The notes below the pieces were generated by a model, which had not been told where the DNA came from, did no database searches, and saw only the letters and a program-made list of their open reading frames with translations. A stretch of 64,000 nt of DNA from Oceanihabitans sp. 2_MG-2023 (lineage in GTDB: Bacteria; Bacteroidota; Bacteroidia; Flavobacteriales; Flavobacteriaceae), in NCBI RefSeq assembly GCF_030547245.1, contig NZ_JAUOQT010000009.1:25374-89373 (forward strand), in the 5' to 3' direction. A program made the position numbers and the translations under genes. Numbering within the stretch: the first letter of the stretch is position 1; each line of letters opens with the position of its first letter. Shown in pieces: positions 1 to 10,880 of this stretch.

Positions 1-416
1 TATCTAAAATAATCAAAACTAGGAAAACCCTCTGCTATATCTGGAGTAATAACACCTTGAGATGTTCCAGCAACAATCCAAAACAACAAGATTTCATACA
101 TCCAATACTTCCTATAGAATGTAAAAACAGGAATAATTAAAGCTAAAAAACTACATAGATATAATGGCAAATCTTCTGAAATAGAATAACCGCCTTGACA
201 AATTTGATAGCTATGAAAAATAATAATCGTTAAAGAAACAAAAAAACCAAAAGTTTGAAATAACGTTTCTTTTTTTCTTTGATTTAACTTTCTGTTAGCA
301 TACCGAAAACAAAACACAGAAAACAAAACAGCGAATACTATTGGTAGTATGTGGTGTAAACTTCCAATTGTTACGCGTTCTATTATTTTTAAGTTAGACA
401 GAAAATAGAAAGCCAT
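1..416 (-). CDS. YwaF/TIGR02206-type integral membrane protein, C-terminus cut by window edge
   Basis: About 138 codons from an ATG at 416 remain open to the window edge, so the N-terminal half of the protein is present and the stop lies outside. The translation is hydrophobic, with about four membrane segments. It carries a conserved LPLYLC stretch, then YEILLFW, TPDI and FPSF, which I recognise as the layout of the YwaF/TMEM164-like family (TIGR02206). The function of that family is not settled. The gene starts 15 bases after the folD stop on the same strand, so it is probably cotranscribed with folD. Family assignment is from memory of the motif pattern. Confidence 0.75.
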   Translation of the reverse strand, partial: MAFYFLSNLKIIERVTIGSLHHILPIVFAVLFSVFCFRYANRKLNQRKKETLFQTFGFFVSLTIIIFHSYQICQGGYSISEDLPLYLCSFLALIIPVFTFYRKYWMYEILLFWIVAGTSQGVITPDIAEGFPSFDYFR

Positions 417-431
417 GCTATACAATAGTAA

Positions 432-1310
432 TTATTGCATATGTCTTTCTCTTGCTAGAAGTGTATTTTTAAGTAGCATAGCAATAGTCATAGGTCCTAC
501 TCCACCAGGAACTGGGGTAATATAACTTGCTTTTTTACTCACATTTTCAAAATCAACGTCACCAGTAATAACATAACCTTTAGCTGCAGTATCATCTGCA
601 ACACGAGTAATACCAACATCAATAATTACTGCATCATCTTTCACCATTTCGGCTTTTAAGAAATTAGGAACTCCAAGTGCAGAAATAATAATATCCGCTT
701 GACTAGTAATTTGCGTAATATTTTTTGTGTGGCTATGTGTAAGTGTTACTGTAGAGTTTCCAGGAAAACCTTTTCTTCCCATTAAAATACTCATTGGTCT
801 ACCAACAATATGCGATCTACCAATCACTACAGTATGTTTCCCTTTAGTCTCTACCCCATAGCGATCCATTAGCTCTAAAATACCAAATGGTGTTGCAGGA
901 ATAAAAGTAGACATATCTAATGCCATTTTACCAAAATTCATTGGGTGAAATCCATCTACATCTTTATCTGGGTTAACAGCCATTAATACTTTTTGCGTAT
1001 TAATTTGCGGAGGTAATGGCAATTGAATAATAAACCCATCAATATCGTTATCGGTGTTTAATTCTTCAATTTTATCAAGTAGCTCTACCTCGCTGGTGGT
1101 ATTAGACATTCTAACCATTGTAGACTCAAAACCAACACGTTCACAAGCACGTACTTTACTAGCAACATACGTTAAACTTGCTCCGTCATTACCAACAATA
1201 ATTGCAGCTAGATGTGGTACTTTTTCACCTTTAGCCACCATTTTTTTTACTTGTTCTGTAATCTCGTCTTTAATGTCGTTACTTACTTTTTTTCCGTCTA
1301 GAATTGTCAT
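432..1310 (-). CDS. folD: Bifunctional methylenetetrahydrofolate dehydrogenase / methenyltetrahydrofolate cyclohydrolase
   Basis: FolD interconverts 5,10-methylene-, 5,10-methenyl- and 10-formyl-tetrahydrofolate with NADP in the cytosol, feeding purine and formyl-Met synthesis. The 292-residue product has the usual length. Tyr48 and Lys52 form the YxxxK catalytic motif, QLPLP is at about 96-100, the VDG loop at 118-120, PATPFG at 138-143, and the nucleotide-binding GRSHIVGRP at 164-172. PVPGGVGPMT lies near the C-terminus. The ATG at 1310 begins the typical MTILDGKK N-terminus. It lies 43 bases after ffh on the same strand, with an ffh terminator in between, and 15 bases before the YwaF-type gene. 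No unusual features. Confidence 0.97.
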   Translation of the reverse strand: MTILDGKKVSNDIKDEITEQVKKMVAKGEKVPHLAAIIVGNDGASLTYVASKVRACERVGFESTMVRMSNTTSEVELLDKIEELNTDNDIDGFIIQLPLPPQINTQKVLMAVNPDKDVDGFHPMNFGKMALDMSTFIPATPFGILELMDRYGVETKGKHTVVIGRSHIVGRPMSILMGRKGFPGNSTVTLTHSHTKNITQITSQADIIISALGVPNFLKAEMVKDDAVIIDVGITRVADDTAAKGYVITGDVDFENVSKKASYITPVPGGVGPMTIAMLLKNTLLARERHMQ

Positions 1311-1345
1311 TATAGGTAGTTTTTAATCTAATTTATAAATAAAAA

Positions 1346-1365
1346 AACATGAGTTACCTCATGTT
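1346..1365 (-). terminator. Rho-independent terminator of ffh
   Basis: On the minus strand an 8-bp perfect stem (AACATGAG / CTCATGTT, loop GTAA) is followed by a T-rich run ending near 1341. The stem overlaps the ffh stop codon, so the last codons of ffh form part of the hairpin. It sits in the 43-base gap before folD and may only partly stop read-through. Confidence 0.7.
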
Positions 1366-2682
1366 CTTCATTGCATTCATCATACGTTTTCCGCCACCAC
1401 CTTGCATCATCTTCATCATTTTAGCCATTTGGTTAAATTGTTTTAGTAATTGATTTACTTCTTGAACCGAAGTACCAGAACCTTTTCCAATTCTCTTTTT
1501 ACGGCTTGCATTTATTATTGCAGGATTTGTTCTTTCTTTTGGTGTCATAGAATGAATAATAGCTTCAATAGCTTTAAAAGCATCATCATCGATGTCAATA
1601 TCTTTCATCATTTTACCAGCTCCAGGAATCATTCCAATAAGGTCTTTCATGTTCCCCATTTTCTTAATTTGCTGAATCTGCTTTAAAAAATCGTCAAAAC
1701 CAAATTGGTTTTTAGCAATTTTCTTTTGCAATTTTCTTGCTTCTTCTTCATCAAATTGCTCTTGAGCTCTTTCTACTAAAGAAACAACATCTCCCATTCC
1801 TAGAATACGATCTGCCATACGAGATGGATAGAAAACATCAATTGCTTCCATTTTCTCACCTGTACCAATAAATTTTATTGGCTTATTTACTACAGACTTA
1901 ATTGTAATCGCTGCTCCACCACGCGTATCACCATCTAATTTGGTAAGGATTACACCATCAAAATTTAAAACATCGTTAAAGGATTTTGCTGTATTTACAG
2001 CATCTTGACCTGTCATAGAATCTACAACAAATAAAGTTTCTTGTGGTTGAATTGCCTTATGGATGTTAGATATTTCGGTCATCATCGCCTCATCTACAGC
2101 CAAACGACCAGCGGTATCAATAATTACTACATTATGTCCATTTGCTTTTGCATGTGCTATACCAGCTTGTGCTATAGCAACAGGATCATTATTTCCTCTA
2201 TCGCTAAAAACCTCCACTTTTAATTGGTCTCCAACTACATGTAGTTGGTCAATTGCTGCTGGACGATATACATCACAAGCAACTAATAGAGGCTTCTTTG
2301 TTTTTTTATTTTTAAGGTAGTTTGCAAGTTTACCAGAAAAGGTTGTTTTACCAGACCCCTGTAAACCAGACATTAAAATAATACTTGGTGAACCAGATAA
2401 GTTAAGCCCTTCTGCATCTCCTCCCATTAATTCGGTAAGTTCGTCTTTAACAATCTTAACCATTAATTGACCTGGTTGCAGGCTTGTTAATACGTTTTGA
2501 CCAAGCGCTTTTGTTTTTACTCTATTAGTAAATTCTTTTGCGATTTTAAAGTTAACATCGGCATCTAATAACGCTCTACGCACTTCCTTTAGGGTTTCGG
2601 CAACATTAACTTCTGTAATGCTTCCATGACCTTTTAGTACATGTAACGCTTTATCTAACTTTTCACTTAAATTATTAAACAT
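1354..2682 (-). CDS. ffh: Signal recognition particle protein Ffh (SRP54)
   Basis: Ffh is the GTPase of the signal recognition particle. It binds signal sequences and 4.5S RNA and hands ribosomes to FtsY at the inner membrane. The 442-residue product has the N-terminal four-helix bundle (about 1-90), then the NG GTPase domain with P-loop GLQGSGKT at 106-113, DVYRPAA at 137-143, DTAGR at 189-193 and TKLDGD near 248. The Met-rich M domain runs from about 300 and ends in a run of MMKMMQGGGG. Length and motif order are complete. A TACTTTTG -7 box on the minus strand (2705-2712) lies just upstream of the start. Confidence 0.98.
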   Translation of the reverse strand: MFNNLSEKLDKALHVLKGHGSITEVNVAETLKEVRRALLDADVNFKIAKEFTNRVKTKALGQNVLTSLQPGQLMVKIVKDELTELMGGDAEGLNLSGSPSIILMSGLQGSGKTTFSGKLANYLKNKKTKKPLLVACDVYRPAAIDQLHVVGDQLKVEVFSDRGNNDPVAIAQAGIAHAKANGHNVVIIDTAGRLAVDEAMMTEISNIHKAIQPQETLFVVDSMTGQDAVNTAKSFNDVLNFDGVILTKLDGDTRGGAAITIKSVVNKPIKFIGTGEKMEAIDVFYPSRMADRILGMGDVVSLVERAQEQFDEEEARKLQKKIAKNQFGFDDFLKQIQQIKKMGNMKDLIGMIPGAGKMMKDIDIDDDAFKAIEAIIHSMTPKERTNPAIINASRKKRIGKGSGTSVQEVNQLLKQFNQMAKMMKMMQGGGGKRMMNAMKNMR

Positions 2683-2826
2683 ATTTTTTTTATTTCAAGA
2701 GTTGCAAAAGTAAAGAAATATTTTGTTTTTCTTTAATGGAAAAACTTGTTTTAATTGGAATTATAAGGATATTTAATACTTCTTTAAAAAAAAGCTAATT
2801 ATATTTTATTTTTATCAATTAAAAAT

Positions 2827-2856
2827 AAAAGAGCCTTCTGAAAAGAAGGCTCTTTT
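2827..2856 (-). terminator. Strong Rho-independent terminator of the LamG lipoprotein gene
   Basis: A 12-bp perfect stem (AAAAGAGCCTTC paired with GAAGGCTCTTTT, 6-base loop) lies 28 bases after the lipoprotein stop. On the minus strand it is followed by a T-rich tract. It insulates ffh from the lipoprotein gene. Confidence 0.88.
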
Positions 2857-2884
2857 ATTTAACAACTAATTAATTAAAATAGTC

Positions 2885-4636
<1,752 letters not shown>

Positions 4637-4728
4637 GGTTACGTTTTTTTTATAATAATTGTTTCTTTTCATAGCAACTTTTAATTGCTTCATACCTCTA
4701 TAACATCTCAGCTTTAAAAATCCCTACC

Positions 4729-4759
4729 TTGACTTTTAAAAAAAATTGTTACTACTTTG
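4729..4759 (+). promoter_or_regulatory. Candidate promoter of the ECF sigma operon
   Basis: TTG (4729-4731), a 21-base spacer and TACTTTG (4753-4759) match the Bacteroidota consensus with one base missing in the -7 box. The predicted start of transcription is near 4766, 14 bases before the sigma gene ATG. Confidence 0.5.
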
Positions 4760-4779
4760 TATAAAATTTCTTTATTAAA

Positions 4780-5295
4780 ATGTTAAAACCCATAGGCAAT
4801 AATATATGTAATGAAAATCGTTTTAGCGCTATTTTTAAAAAATATGCCAAAGACTTACATGCTTTTTTGTTTTATAAATACGGAGAACATTTAAACCCAA
4901 AAGATAAAGTGCAAGATGCATTTATAAAGCTTTGGCAAAACTGTGGTAAAGTCTCTCCCGAAAAAGCGAAAAGCTATTTATATACTGTAGCTAATAATTT
5001 GATGTTAAACGAAGTTGCACATCAAAAAGTTGTTTTAAAGCATCAAAAAACAAAACCCACAGCGCATTCTAACGAATCGCCCGAGTTTTTAATGGAAGAA
5101 GATGAATACCGCAAAAAACTAGAAAAAGCTATTGCAAATTTAACCGAAGCACAACGTATTGCTTTTTTAATGAATCGTGCTGAGGGGAAACGTTTTAAAG
5201 AAATCGCATCCCTTTTAAATATTAGCACAAAAGCAGTAGAAAAACGAATTTATGGTGCATTAAAAAAATTAAGAGAAGAAATTGATGAGTTATGA
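4780..5295 (+). CDS. ECF-type RNA polymerase sigma factor (sigma-70 family)
   Basis: This 171-residue protein has the two-domain layout of ECF sigma factors. Region 2 (about 18-85) includes KVQDAFIKLWQN. Region 4 (about 114-168) has LTEAQRIAFLMNRAEGKRFKEIA and a helix-turn-helix, SLLNISTKAVEKRI. It would direct core RNA polymerase to a small regulon. The next gene encodes a FecR anti-sigma factor and the one after that an STN-domain TonB receptor, the classical surface-signalling order, so this sigma is probably held or activated by FecR. A 117-base gap separates it from fecR. Confidence 0.93.
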   Translation: MLKPIGNNICNENRFSAIFKKYAKDLHAFLFYKYGEHLNPKDKVQDAFIKLWQNCGKVSPEKAKSYLYTVANNLMLNEVAHQKVVLKHQKTKPTAHSNESPEFLMEEDEYRKKLEKAIANLTEAQRIAFLMNRAEGKRFKEIASLLNISTKAVEKRIYGALKKLREEIDEL

Positions 5296-5412
5296 TTCCG
5301 GTTTTTACTGGGAAGGCCGTTTTTTGAAACTTCAAAACAAAAAAATTGGATAATTATTTTTTCAAGGTAGGAGTTTTCACCCTTCACTTGTTATATAATA
5401 GAATAGTACAAA

Positions 5413-6309
5413 ATGAATAAAGAAGAACTAATACTAAAATGGTTAGATAACGATCTAACTCCAAAAGAGCTTGAAACATTTAAAGCACTTGCCGATTATG
5501 AGTCGTTAATTAAATTATCGAACTACAGTAAAGGATTTAAAGCACCTAAATATGATACAACAGATGCTTTACAAAACACCTTAGACTCTATTGAAGCAAA
5601 AAAAACTGTTTCAAAAAACTGGCTACAACCTATATTAAAAGTTGCTGCGATTCTGGCGATTTGTTTTGGTGGTTATTATTACACCACCACTTTAGACAGT
5701 ACTTTTGCTACCCATTTTGCTGAAAAATCTAGTATAGAACTTCCAGATCATTCCTCTGTACATTTAAATGCACTTTCTAAAATCACTTTTAATAAAACAA
5801 ACTGGAATAATAATAGAACCATTACACTAGATGGTGAAGCTTTTTTTAAAGTGGAAGAAGGCAGTACATTTAATGTAAAAACAGATGTAGGAACGGTAAC
5901 TGTTTTGGGCACACAATTTAATATTAAACAGCGTAAGAATTATTTTGAAGTAATTTGCTACGAAGGTACAGTGCAAATAAATTACAATACTGCAAAAACT
6001 ATTTTAAAAGCTGGTGATTCTTTTTTAGTATTAAACGGAAACATTATAACAGACTTATCTATTAACAAAAAACAGCCAGAATGGCTTAACAATGTTAGTG
6101 CTTTTTCAAGCTTACCTTTAAGTGAAGTGTTAGCAGAATTTGAAAGACAATACAAGATTAAGTTTGACACTTCCAATATTAAAGTCAACACTTTATATAC
6201 CGGAAAGTTTACACATAAAGACATAGATATTGCACTTAAATCTATAACAGAACCATTACATTTAAACTATACAAAAAACAACAAAACCATTATTTTATCG
6301 CGTGAATAA
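5413..6309 (+). CDS. FecR-family anti-sigma factor
   Basis: FecR proteins span the inner membrane. Their short N-terminus contacts the cognate ECF sigma factor and their periplasmic part contacts the receptor's STN domain. Here the N-terminus (about 1-72) is cytosolic with LKWLDNDLTPKELE, a single membrane segment lies at about 76-93, and a FecR beta-domain follows (LPDHSSVHLNALS, LDGEAFFKV, VLGTQFNI). The C-terminal DUF4974-like part (VLAEFERQYKIKF to the end) is itself STN-like. The 298 residues are normal for the Bacteroidota form. Its last 8 bases overlap the GTG start of the receptor gene, so the two are translationally coupled. Confidence 0.93.
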   Translation: MNKEELILKWLDNDLTPKELETFKALADYESLIKLSNYSKGFKAPKYDTTDALQNTLDSIEAKKTVSKNWLQPILKVAAILAICFGGYYYTTTLDSTFATHFAEKSSIELPDHSSVHLNALSKITFNKTNWNNNRTITLDGEAFFKVEEGSTFNVKTDVGTVTVLGTQFNIKQRKNYFEVICYEGTVQINYNTAKTILKAGDSFLVLNGNIITDLSINKKQPEWLNNVSAFSSLPLSEVLAEFERQYKIKFDTSNIKVNTLYTGKFTHKDIDIALKSITEPLHLNYTKNNKTIILSRE

Positions 6310-8596
6310 ATCGCTAAAAAATGCGCTATTATTAATTTTCTTTTTTTTTGGTTGCCTAACTGTTTTTTCGCAAAACAAAAAGCAACCTTTAGCTCTTGTA
6401 TTGGATTTAATCGAGCAACAATTTAAAGTTAGTTTTTCTTATGCTGACAGTACTATTAAAGATTTAGACGTCTTTTTCGATGGCGAGAAAAAACTAGATA
6501 TTATTATAACTTCTTTAGAACAACAAACGCAGTTAAAATTTAATAAATTAAACAAACAATTCATTACAATTGTAAATCCTGAAGCAGACGCTTTTGCAAT
6601 TCAAGAACTTGAAGAAGTATTTATTTCCAACTATCTAACTACAGGAATTAACAAAAAACTCACAGGAAGCATTACCATAAAGCCAGAACAATTTGGTATT
6701 TTACCAGGCTTAATAGAGCCAGATGTATTACAAACCATACAAGCACTTCCAGGAGTTATAAGTGTAGACGAAACGGTTTCTAACATTAATATTAGAGGAG
6801 GAACGCACGACCAGAACTTAATTCTTTGGGAAGACATTAAAATGTATCAATCTGGTCATTTTTTTGGGCTTATTTCTGCATTCAATCCATATTTAACAAA
6901 CAAGGTCAATGTTTCTAAAAATGGAACCTCAGCACAATATGGAGATGGTGTTTCTAGTGTTATAGATATGCAATTATCTAATACAATACAAAGTGATTTT
7001 AAAGCGGGAGCTGGTTTTAATTTAGTGCATGCAGATATGTATACCAAAACACCAATTGGCAAGCATGCTGAGCTACAACTTTCGGCAAGACGTTCGTTTA
7101 CAGACTTCGTAACCGCTCCTACATACAAACAGTATTTTAAACGAATTTTTCAAGATTCAGATTTAGATAACAATCAAGAAATTGAAAACAATACCATATC
7201 AAAAAATGAAAAATTTTACTTCTATGATTTTACAGGAAAGTTTCTATTAAATATCTCTAAAAAGGATAAGCTACAGATTCGTTTTTTAACCATTCATAAT
7301 AATTTAGACTACGAAGAACAGTCTACCATAAATAATATAAATGAATCTTTAAATAGTAATCTTACACAACGCAATATGGCTGGTGGAATTAGTTATTCCA
7401 GAAATTGGAATTCTAAATTAGCTTCTACAGCACAAGTATATTTTTCTAAATACAACTTAGATGCTAAAAATTTTGACATAATTAACAACCAACGCTTAAT
7501 ACAAGAAAATAAAGTATTTGATAGCGCTATAAAATTAGACACTAAATGGAGGATTAATGAGAACGCTAACTTTCAAATTGGCTATCAGTTTTTTGAAGTT
7601 GGCATCAGTAATTTAGAAGATGTTAACAATCCGGAATTTAGAAGCTATATTAAAGAAGTAATTAGAAGTCACGCTACTTTTACTGAAGCACAGCTAGTAT
7701 CCAACAACTTAAACACTAATGTAAAAGCTGGAATACGTTTTAACTACTTCCCAAAATTAGACACCTTTTTAGCCGAACCAAGAATAAGCTTTAGCCAACG
7801 GTTTGCAAATTATTTTAGATTAGAGCTTCTTGGTGAATTTAAGAGTCAGACAACTTCACAAATTATAGACTTACAAAATGATTTTTTAGGAATAGAAAAA
7901 CGTCGTTGGGTTTTAGCTAATAATACAGATATTCCTATAATAAAAAGCAAACAAGCTTCTTTAGGAATTAATTACAATAAAAACAAATTTCTAATTAGCA
8001 TTGAAGCTTACTATAAAAAAGCAGATGGAATTACAACGAGGAGTCAAGGTTTTCAAAACCAGTTTCAGTACATAAAAGCTATAGGAAGTTATCAAGTAAA
8101 AGGAGTTGATTTTTTAATCCATAAACAGTTTACAAAATTTAATACTTGGCTAAGTTATTCATATAGCAAAAACGATTACACTTTTGAAAGTTTGAATAAC
8201 GCAAATGCATTTCCTAATAATGCAGATATAACACATGCTGTTAATTTTTCAAATACGTATACACAAAACAAATTCAAATTTGCCTTAGGCGTAAATTGGC
8301 ATTCTGGGAAGCCCTATACAAAGCCAGATAAAACTATTACATCTAGTAATATTAATTACAATTCACCTAACAGTTCTAATTTAAAAGACTATTTACGTGT
8401 AGATTTTTCTGCTACAAAAGATTTTAAAATTTCGGAAGGAATAAATGCTGAAATTGGAGCTTCAGTTTGGAATCTTCTAAACACAAAAAACACGATTAAC
8501 AGATACTATGTTTTGGATACAGATGAAAACATTTCGAAAGTAGAAAACCAATCGTTAGGCATTACACCAAATTTAAGTTTACGTGTTTATTTTTAG
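6302..8596 (+). CDS. STN-domain TonB-dependent outer-membrane receptor
   Basis: The gene begins with GTG, overlapping fecR by 8 bases. The product has a Sec signal peptide ending at FSQ. An STN domain follows (about 28-98), the part that talks to FecR. A plug comes next with INIRGGTHDQNLILWEDI and GDGVSSVIDMQ, then a beta-barrel ending in an aromatic residue (SLRVYF). At 764 residues it is short for a SusC protein; it has no carboxypeptidase-like extension and no SusD gene nearby. It should import a TonB-driven substrate and signal its presence to the sigma factor. The substrate is unknown; nothing here points specifically to iron or glycan. Confidence 0.92.
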   Translation: MNKSLKNALLLIFFFFGCLTVFSQNKKQPLALVLDLIEQQFKVSFSYADSTIKDLDVFFDGEKKLDIIITSLEQQTQLKFNKLNKQFITIVNPEADAFAIQELEEVFISNYLTTGINKKLTGSITIKPEQFGILPGLIEPDVLQTIQALPGVISVDETVSNINIRGGTHDQNLILWEDIKMYQSGHFFGLISAFNPYLTNKVNVSKNGTSAQYGDGVSSVIDMQLSNTIQSDFKAGAGFNLVHADMYTKTPIGKHAELQLSARRSFTDFVTAPTYKQYFKRIFQDSDLDNNQEIENNTISKNEKFYFYDFTGKFLLNISKKDKLQIRFLTIHNNLDYEEQSTINNINESLNSNLTQRNMAGGISYSRNWNSKLASTAQVYFSKYNLDAKNFDIINNQRLIQENKVFDSAIKLDTKWRINENANFQIGYQFFEVGISNLEDVNNPEFRSYIKEVIRSHATFTEAQLVSNNLNTNVKAGIRFNYFPKLDTFLAEPRISFSQRFANYFRLELLGEFKSQTTSQIIDLQNDFLGIEKRRWVLANNTDIPIIKSKQASLGINYNKNKFLISIEAYYKKADGITTRSQGFQNQFQYIKAIGSYQVKGVDFLIHKQFTKFNTWLSYSYSKNDYTFESLNNANAFPNNADITHAVNFSNTYTQNKFKFALGVNWHSGKPYTKPDKTITSSNINYNSPNSSNLKDYLRVDFSATKDFKISEGINAEIGASVWNLLNTKNTINRYYVLDTDENISKVENQSLGITPNLSLRVYF

Positions 8597-8597
8597 A

Positions 8598-9251
8598 CTA
8601 CAAATATTCTTGATACTGCATCACTCTAAAATCGAATGTATTAAATTTAGAATTACTAGCTTTAAGCTGTTTATATAGAGACATACTACCAATAGCTCTA
8701 TTTGCAGATCCTGACGAAGAGGTTAAAGAAACCGTTTTAATAATTCTATCCTCTAAATTAAACCGATGTATTCTTGGCACTTCGTTTACAATTAATTCTA
8801 ATTTGATATTATGTTCTTTTATATGTTTTCGGAAGAAATATTCAGGACCATTTTTACTATTTCCTCCAATAAACAATAGCGTTTCAATACTTGGATGCTT
8901 TTTTAGGTATGCAATTATATTACGAAGCTGAATATTTTGCATCCCTAAATCGGAAGCATCTATTTTTTCACGTTCGGCACTTGCTACAATATCGCAAACG
9001 CCTATTTTATGCTTAATAAGAAATGTTTTTCTTTCGTCTATTGCTTCTTGCGAATTATCGTACCTTAAATTCAAACCATGAATTTTTTCGATATACAACC
9101 ATAACGAATTGTAGTAACTACCATAACAAAAATCTACATCTTTTTCTAAAAGCGCTCCTACACTAAATCTTGGAGGAGGAAGCGTACCTACAATTAATTT
9201 CTTAGTGTCTTTTTGTATAAAGGGTTGGTATGGATGTTTGTGAAGAAACAT
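8598..9251 (-). CDS. Putative uracil-DNA glycosylase-superfamily protein
   Basis: A 217-residue protein that I place tentatively in the UDG/Mug fold. LIVGTLPPPRF near residue 19-29 sits where motif A of the family lies, LLFIGGNSKNG follows the central helix, and LTSSSGSANRAIG near 176-188 resembles the DNA-intercalating SPSxxN motif 2. The water-activating Asp/Asn of the classical families is not obvious, so activity on uracil is unproven; it could be another base-excision enzyme. It is convergent with the TonB receptor gene and its ATG overlaps the stop of the upstream small membrane gene by one base. Confidence 0.5.
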   Translation of the reverse strand: MFLHKHPYQPFIQKDTKKLIVGTLPPPRFSVGALLEKDVDFCYGSYYNSLWLYIEKIHGLNLRYDNSQEAIDERKTFLIKHKIGVCDIVASAEREKIDASDLGMQNIQLRNIIAYLKKHPSIETLLFIGGNSKNGPEYFFRKHIKEHNIKLELIVNEVPRIHRFNLEDRIIKTVSLTSSSGSANRAIGSMSLYKQLKASNSKFNTFDFRVMQYQEYL

Positions 9252-9595
9252 TATTCTTTTTTTATTTTTTCACCAAGTTTCTTACCAATAATATAAGCCA
9301 CAATAATACCAAGTAAAATAATTATAATATTCAGAAAAATATAAAGTGTATATAGAAAAATATTTTCTTTAGACTGAAAACAAAAACTAGGTATAAAACA
9401 GATCTCTGATGATTTCTCTGTAAAAAATGTCAAAGAAAAACTAGAAATTAAAATCACAAATATGCTTATTACTAGATACTGCACTTTTGAAAGCTGCTTT
9501 TTCTTAACACCTGTTGGTTTAAAAACATTGCGTTCTGTTTCTGTACGTTTATCATTTTGTAAAGACCAAACAACTTTTTTTTCTTCTGTACTCAT
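9251..9595 (-). CDS. Small two-TM membrane protein of unknown function
   Basis: I do not recognise this 114-residue protein. The N-terminus (1-36) is polar with the basic stretch GVKKKQL, then a membrane segment (about 38-58), a short loop containing two Cys (EICFIPSFCF), a second membrane segment (about 78-103) and a Lys-rich tail (GKKLGEKIKKE). A rare good Shine-Dalgarno, CAGGAG, lies 4 bases before the ATG. It is coupled to the UDG-like gene through a TAATG overlap, so the two are probably cotranscribed. Confidence 0.6.
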   Translation of the reverse strand: MSTEEKKVVWSLQNDKRTETERNVFKPTGVKKKQLSKVQYLVISIFVILISSFSLTFFTEKSSEICFIPSFCFQSKENIFLYTLYIFLNIIIILLGIIVAYIIGKKLGEKIKKE

Positions 9596-9846
9596 TTTAC
9601 TCCTGTATTAAAAATACGAATTCACTCTTAAGTTATATTGAAATTCCAAAGAAAACATTTAATCCCCTTTTTAAACCTCCTGTTCCATAAATACAAGAAA
9701 ACACATACAAAAATGGGTTTTCGAATACACCTATGTACTTTTACGTTTCTTAGTTTAAGATTATGGTTGGTTCACAAAATTATGTTTTTGCTTGAATTTT
9801 CGCTTTAAATTTTGTATTTTATATAATCAACAAATAAATTTAAGCT

Positions 9847-9978
9847 ATGGGAAAAGGAGACAAAAAAACAAAACGAGGTAAAATACACAGAGGTACTTTT
9901 GGCGCAAGAAGACCAAGAATAAAAAAACGTATTAAACCCGAAGCTAAAATCGATATTACTAAAAAAGCAAAGGCTTAA
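9847..9978 (+). CDS. 30S ribosomal protein THX (bTHX)
   Basis: This 43-residue, very basic protein starts MGKGDKKTKRGKI and continues GTFGARRPR. That is the signature of the small ribosomal protein THX, which sits in a cavity at the top of the 30S head. The Thermus protein is about 26 residues; Bacteroidota forms carry a longer Lys-rich tail, as here. It is monocistronic and its stop abuts the yaaA stop (convergent, no gap). A TAAATTTTG sequence at 9806-9814 resembles a -7 box with one extra base. Confidence 0.9.
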   Translation: MGKGDKKTKRGKIHRGTFGARRPRIKKRIKPEAKIDITKKAKA

Positions 9979-10737
9979 TTATCTTATAAACATTAAATCT
10001 TTCTCGGTTGACATGGCTTCGCTAAAACCATAACCGTCATAATTAAAGCCTTTTAAATCTTCAATTGTTTTTGCATTTGTATCTACAATATATCTAGCCA
10101 TAGCCCCTCTTGCTTGTTTTGCAAAAAACGAAATTACTTTATACTCGCCATTTTTTAAATCTTTAAAATTTGCTGTAATTACTGGTACCTTTAAAGCCTT
10201 TACATCTACAGCTTTAAAATATTCGTTACTTGCTAGGTTTAAAAATAGTTCATCTGCTTCTAACTCTTTGTTTAAGGCTTGTGTTATTTTCTTCTTCCAG
10301 AATTCGTACAGGTTTTTATTTTTACCTATAGGCATTTTTGTACCCATTTCTAATCGGTAAGCCTGCATTAAATCTAAGGGCTTTAACACACCATATAAAC
10401 CAGAAAGTATACGAACACTATCCTGTAATACGTTTAGTTTTTCAGTTGGAATTGTACTTGCATCTAAACCTTTATACACATCACCAGAAAAAGTGTACAC
10501 TGCTTGTCTTGCATTTTCTTTTGTAAATGGCAAGTTCCATTCTTGGTTGCGCTCGTAATTAAGCTGTCCTAAATTATCGGAAATATGCATGAGCTTAGAT
10601 AAGCTTTTTGCTGATTTCTTTTTTAGCACTTTATTTAAGCGTTCTGCCTCATTTAAAAAAATAGCTTCTGTGCTTTTTGTTGTTGGTAATTGCGTTTCAA
10701 AATCTAAAGACTTTGCTGGAGATAGTACTAGTTTCAT
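9979..10737 (-). CDS. yaaA: YaaA (DUF328) peroxide-stress protein
   Basis: YaaA-family proteins protect against hydrogen peroxide, in Escherichia coli by lowering free iron and DNA damage, and bind DNA. The 252 residues are family length. MKLVLSPAKSLDF at the N-terminus, YxGDVYKGLDA near 100, and LSGLYGVLKPLDLMQAYRLEMG near 112-131 are typical; FFAKQARGAMARYI lies near the C-terminus. A small hairpin (10744-10761) lies 6 bases before the ATG. On the minus strand TAAATTTG near 10796 is a candidate -7 box. Confidence 0.93.
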   Translation of the reverse strand: MKLVLSPAKSLDFETQLPTTKSTEAIFLNEAERLNKVLKKKSAKSLSKLMHISDNLGQLNYERNQEWNLPFTKENARQAVYTFSGDVYKGLDASTIPTEKLNVLQDSVRILSGLYGVLKPLDLMQAYRLEMGTKMPIGKNKNLYEFWKKKITQALNKELEADELFLNLASNEYFKAVDVKALKVPVITANFKDLKNGEYKVISFFAKQARGAMARYIVDTNAKTIEDLKGFNYDGYGFSEAMSTEKDLMFIR

Positions 10738-10743
10738 ATTTAT

Positions 10744-10761
10744 TTCCTGTGAAATCAGGAA
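10744..10761 (-). promoter_or_regulatory. Start-proximal hairpin before yaaA
   Basis: TTCCTG and CAGGAA form a perfect 6-bp stem with loop ATTTCA on the minus strand, six bases before the yaaA ATG. The flanks read GAT-stem-AT, like the elements before rluD, ddl and ftsH. Its role is unknown. Confidence 0.55.
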
Positions 10762-10880
10762 TCAATTTAAAAGGTTAAAATCATTTTCTTTTTCAAATTT
10801 ACAATTTACATCGGTATCTTTTTCGACATATAAACTGAAATTTTCTATACTTATATAAGGGTTTGTTATGAAAACGAATT

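Noticed and set aside
5294..5316. GATTCCGG...CTGGGAAG element after the sigma gene, like the start-proximal hairpins.
   Set aside because: The pairing is weak (GU and mismatches) and it is about 100 bases from the next start codon, so I did not list it with the others.
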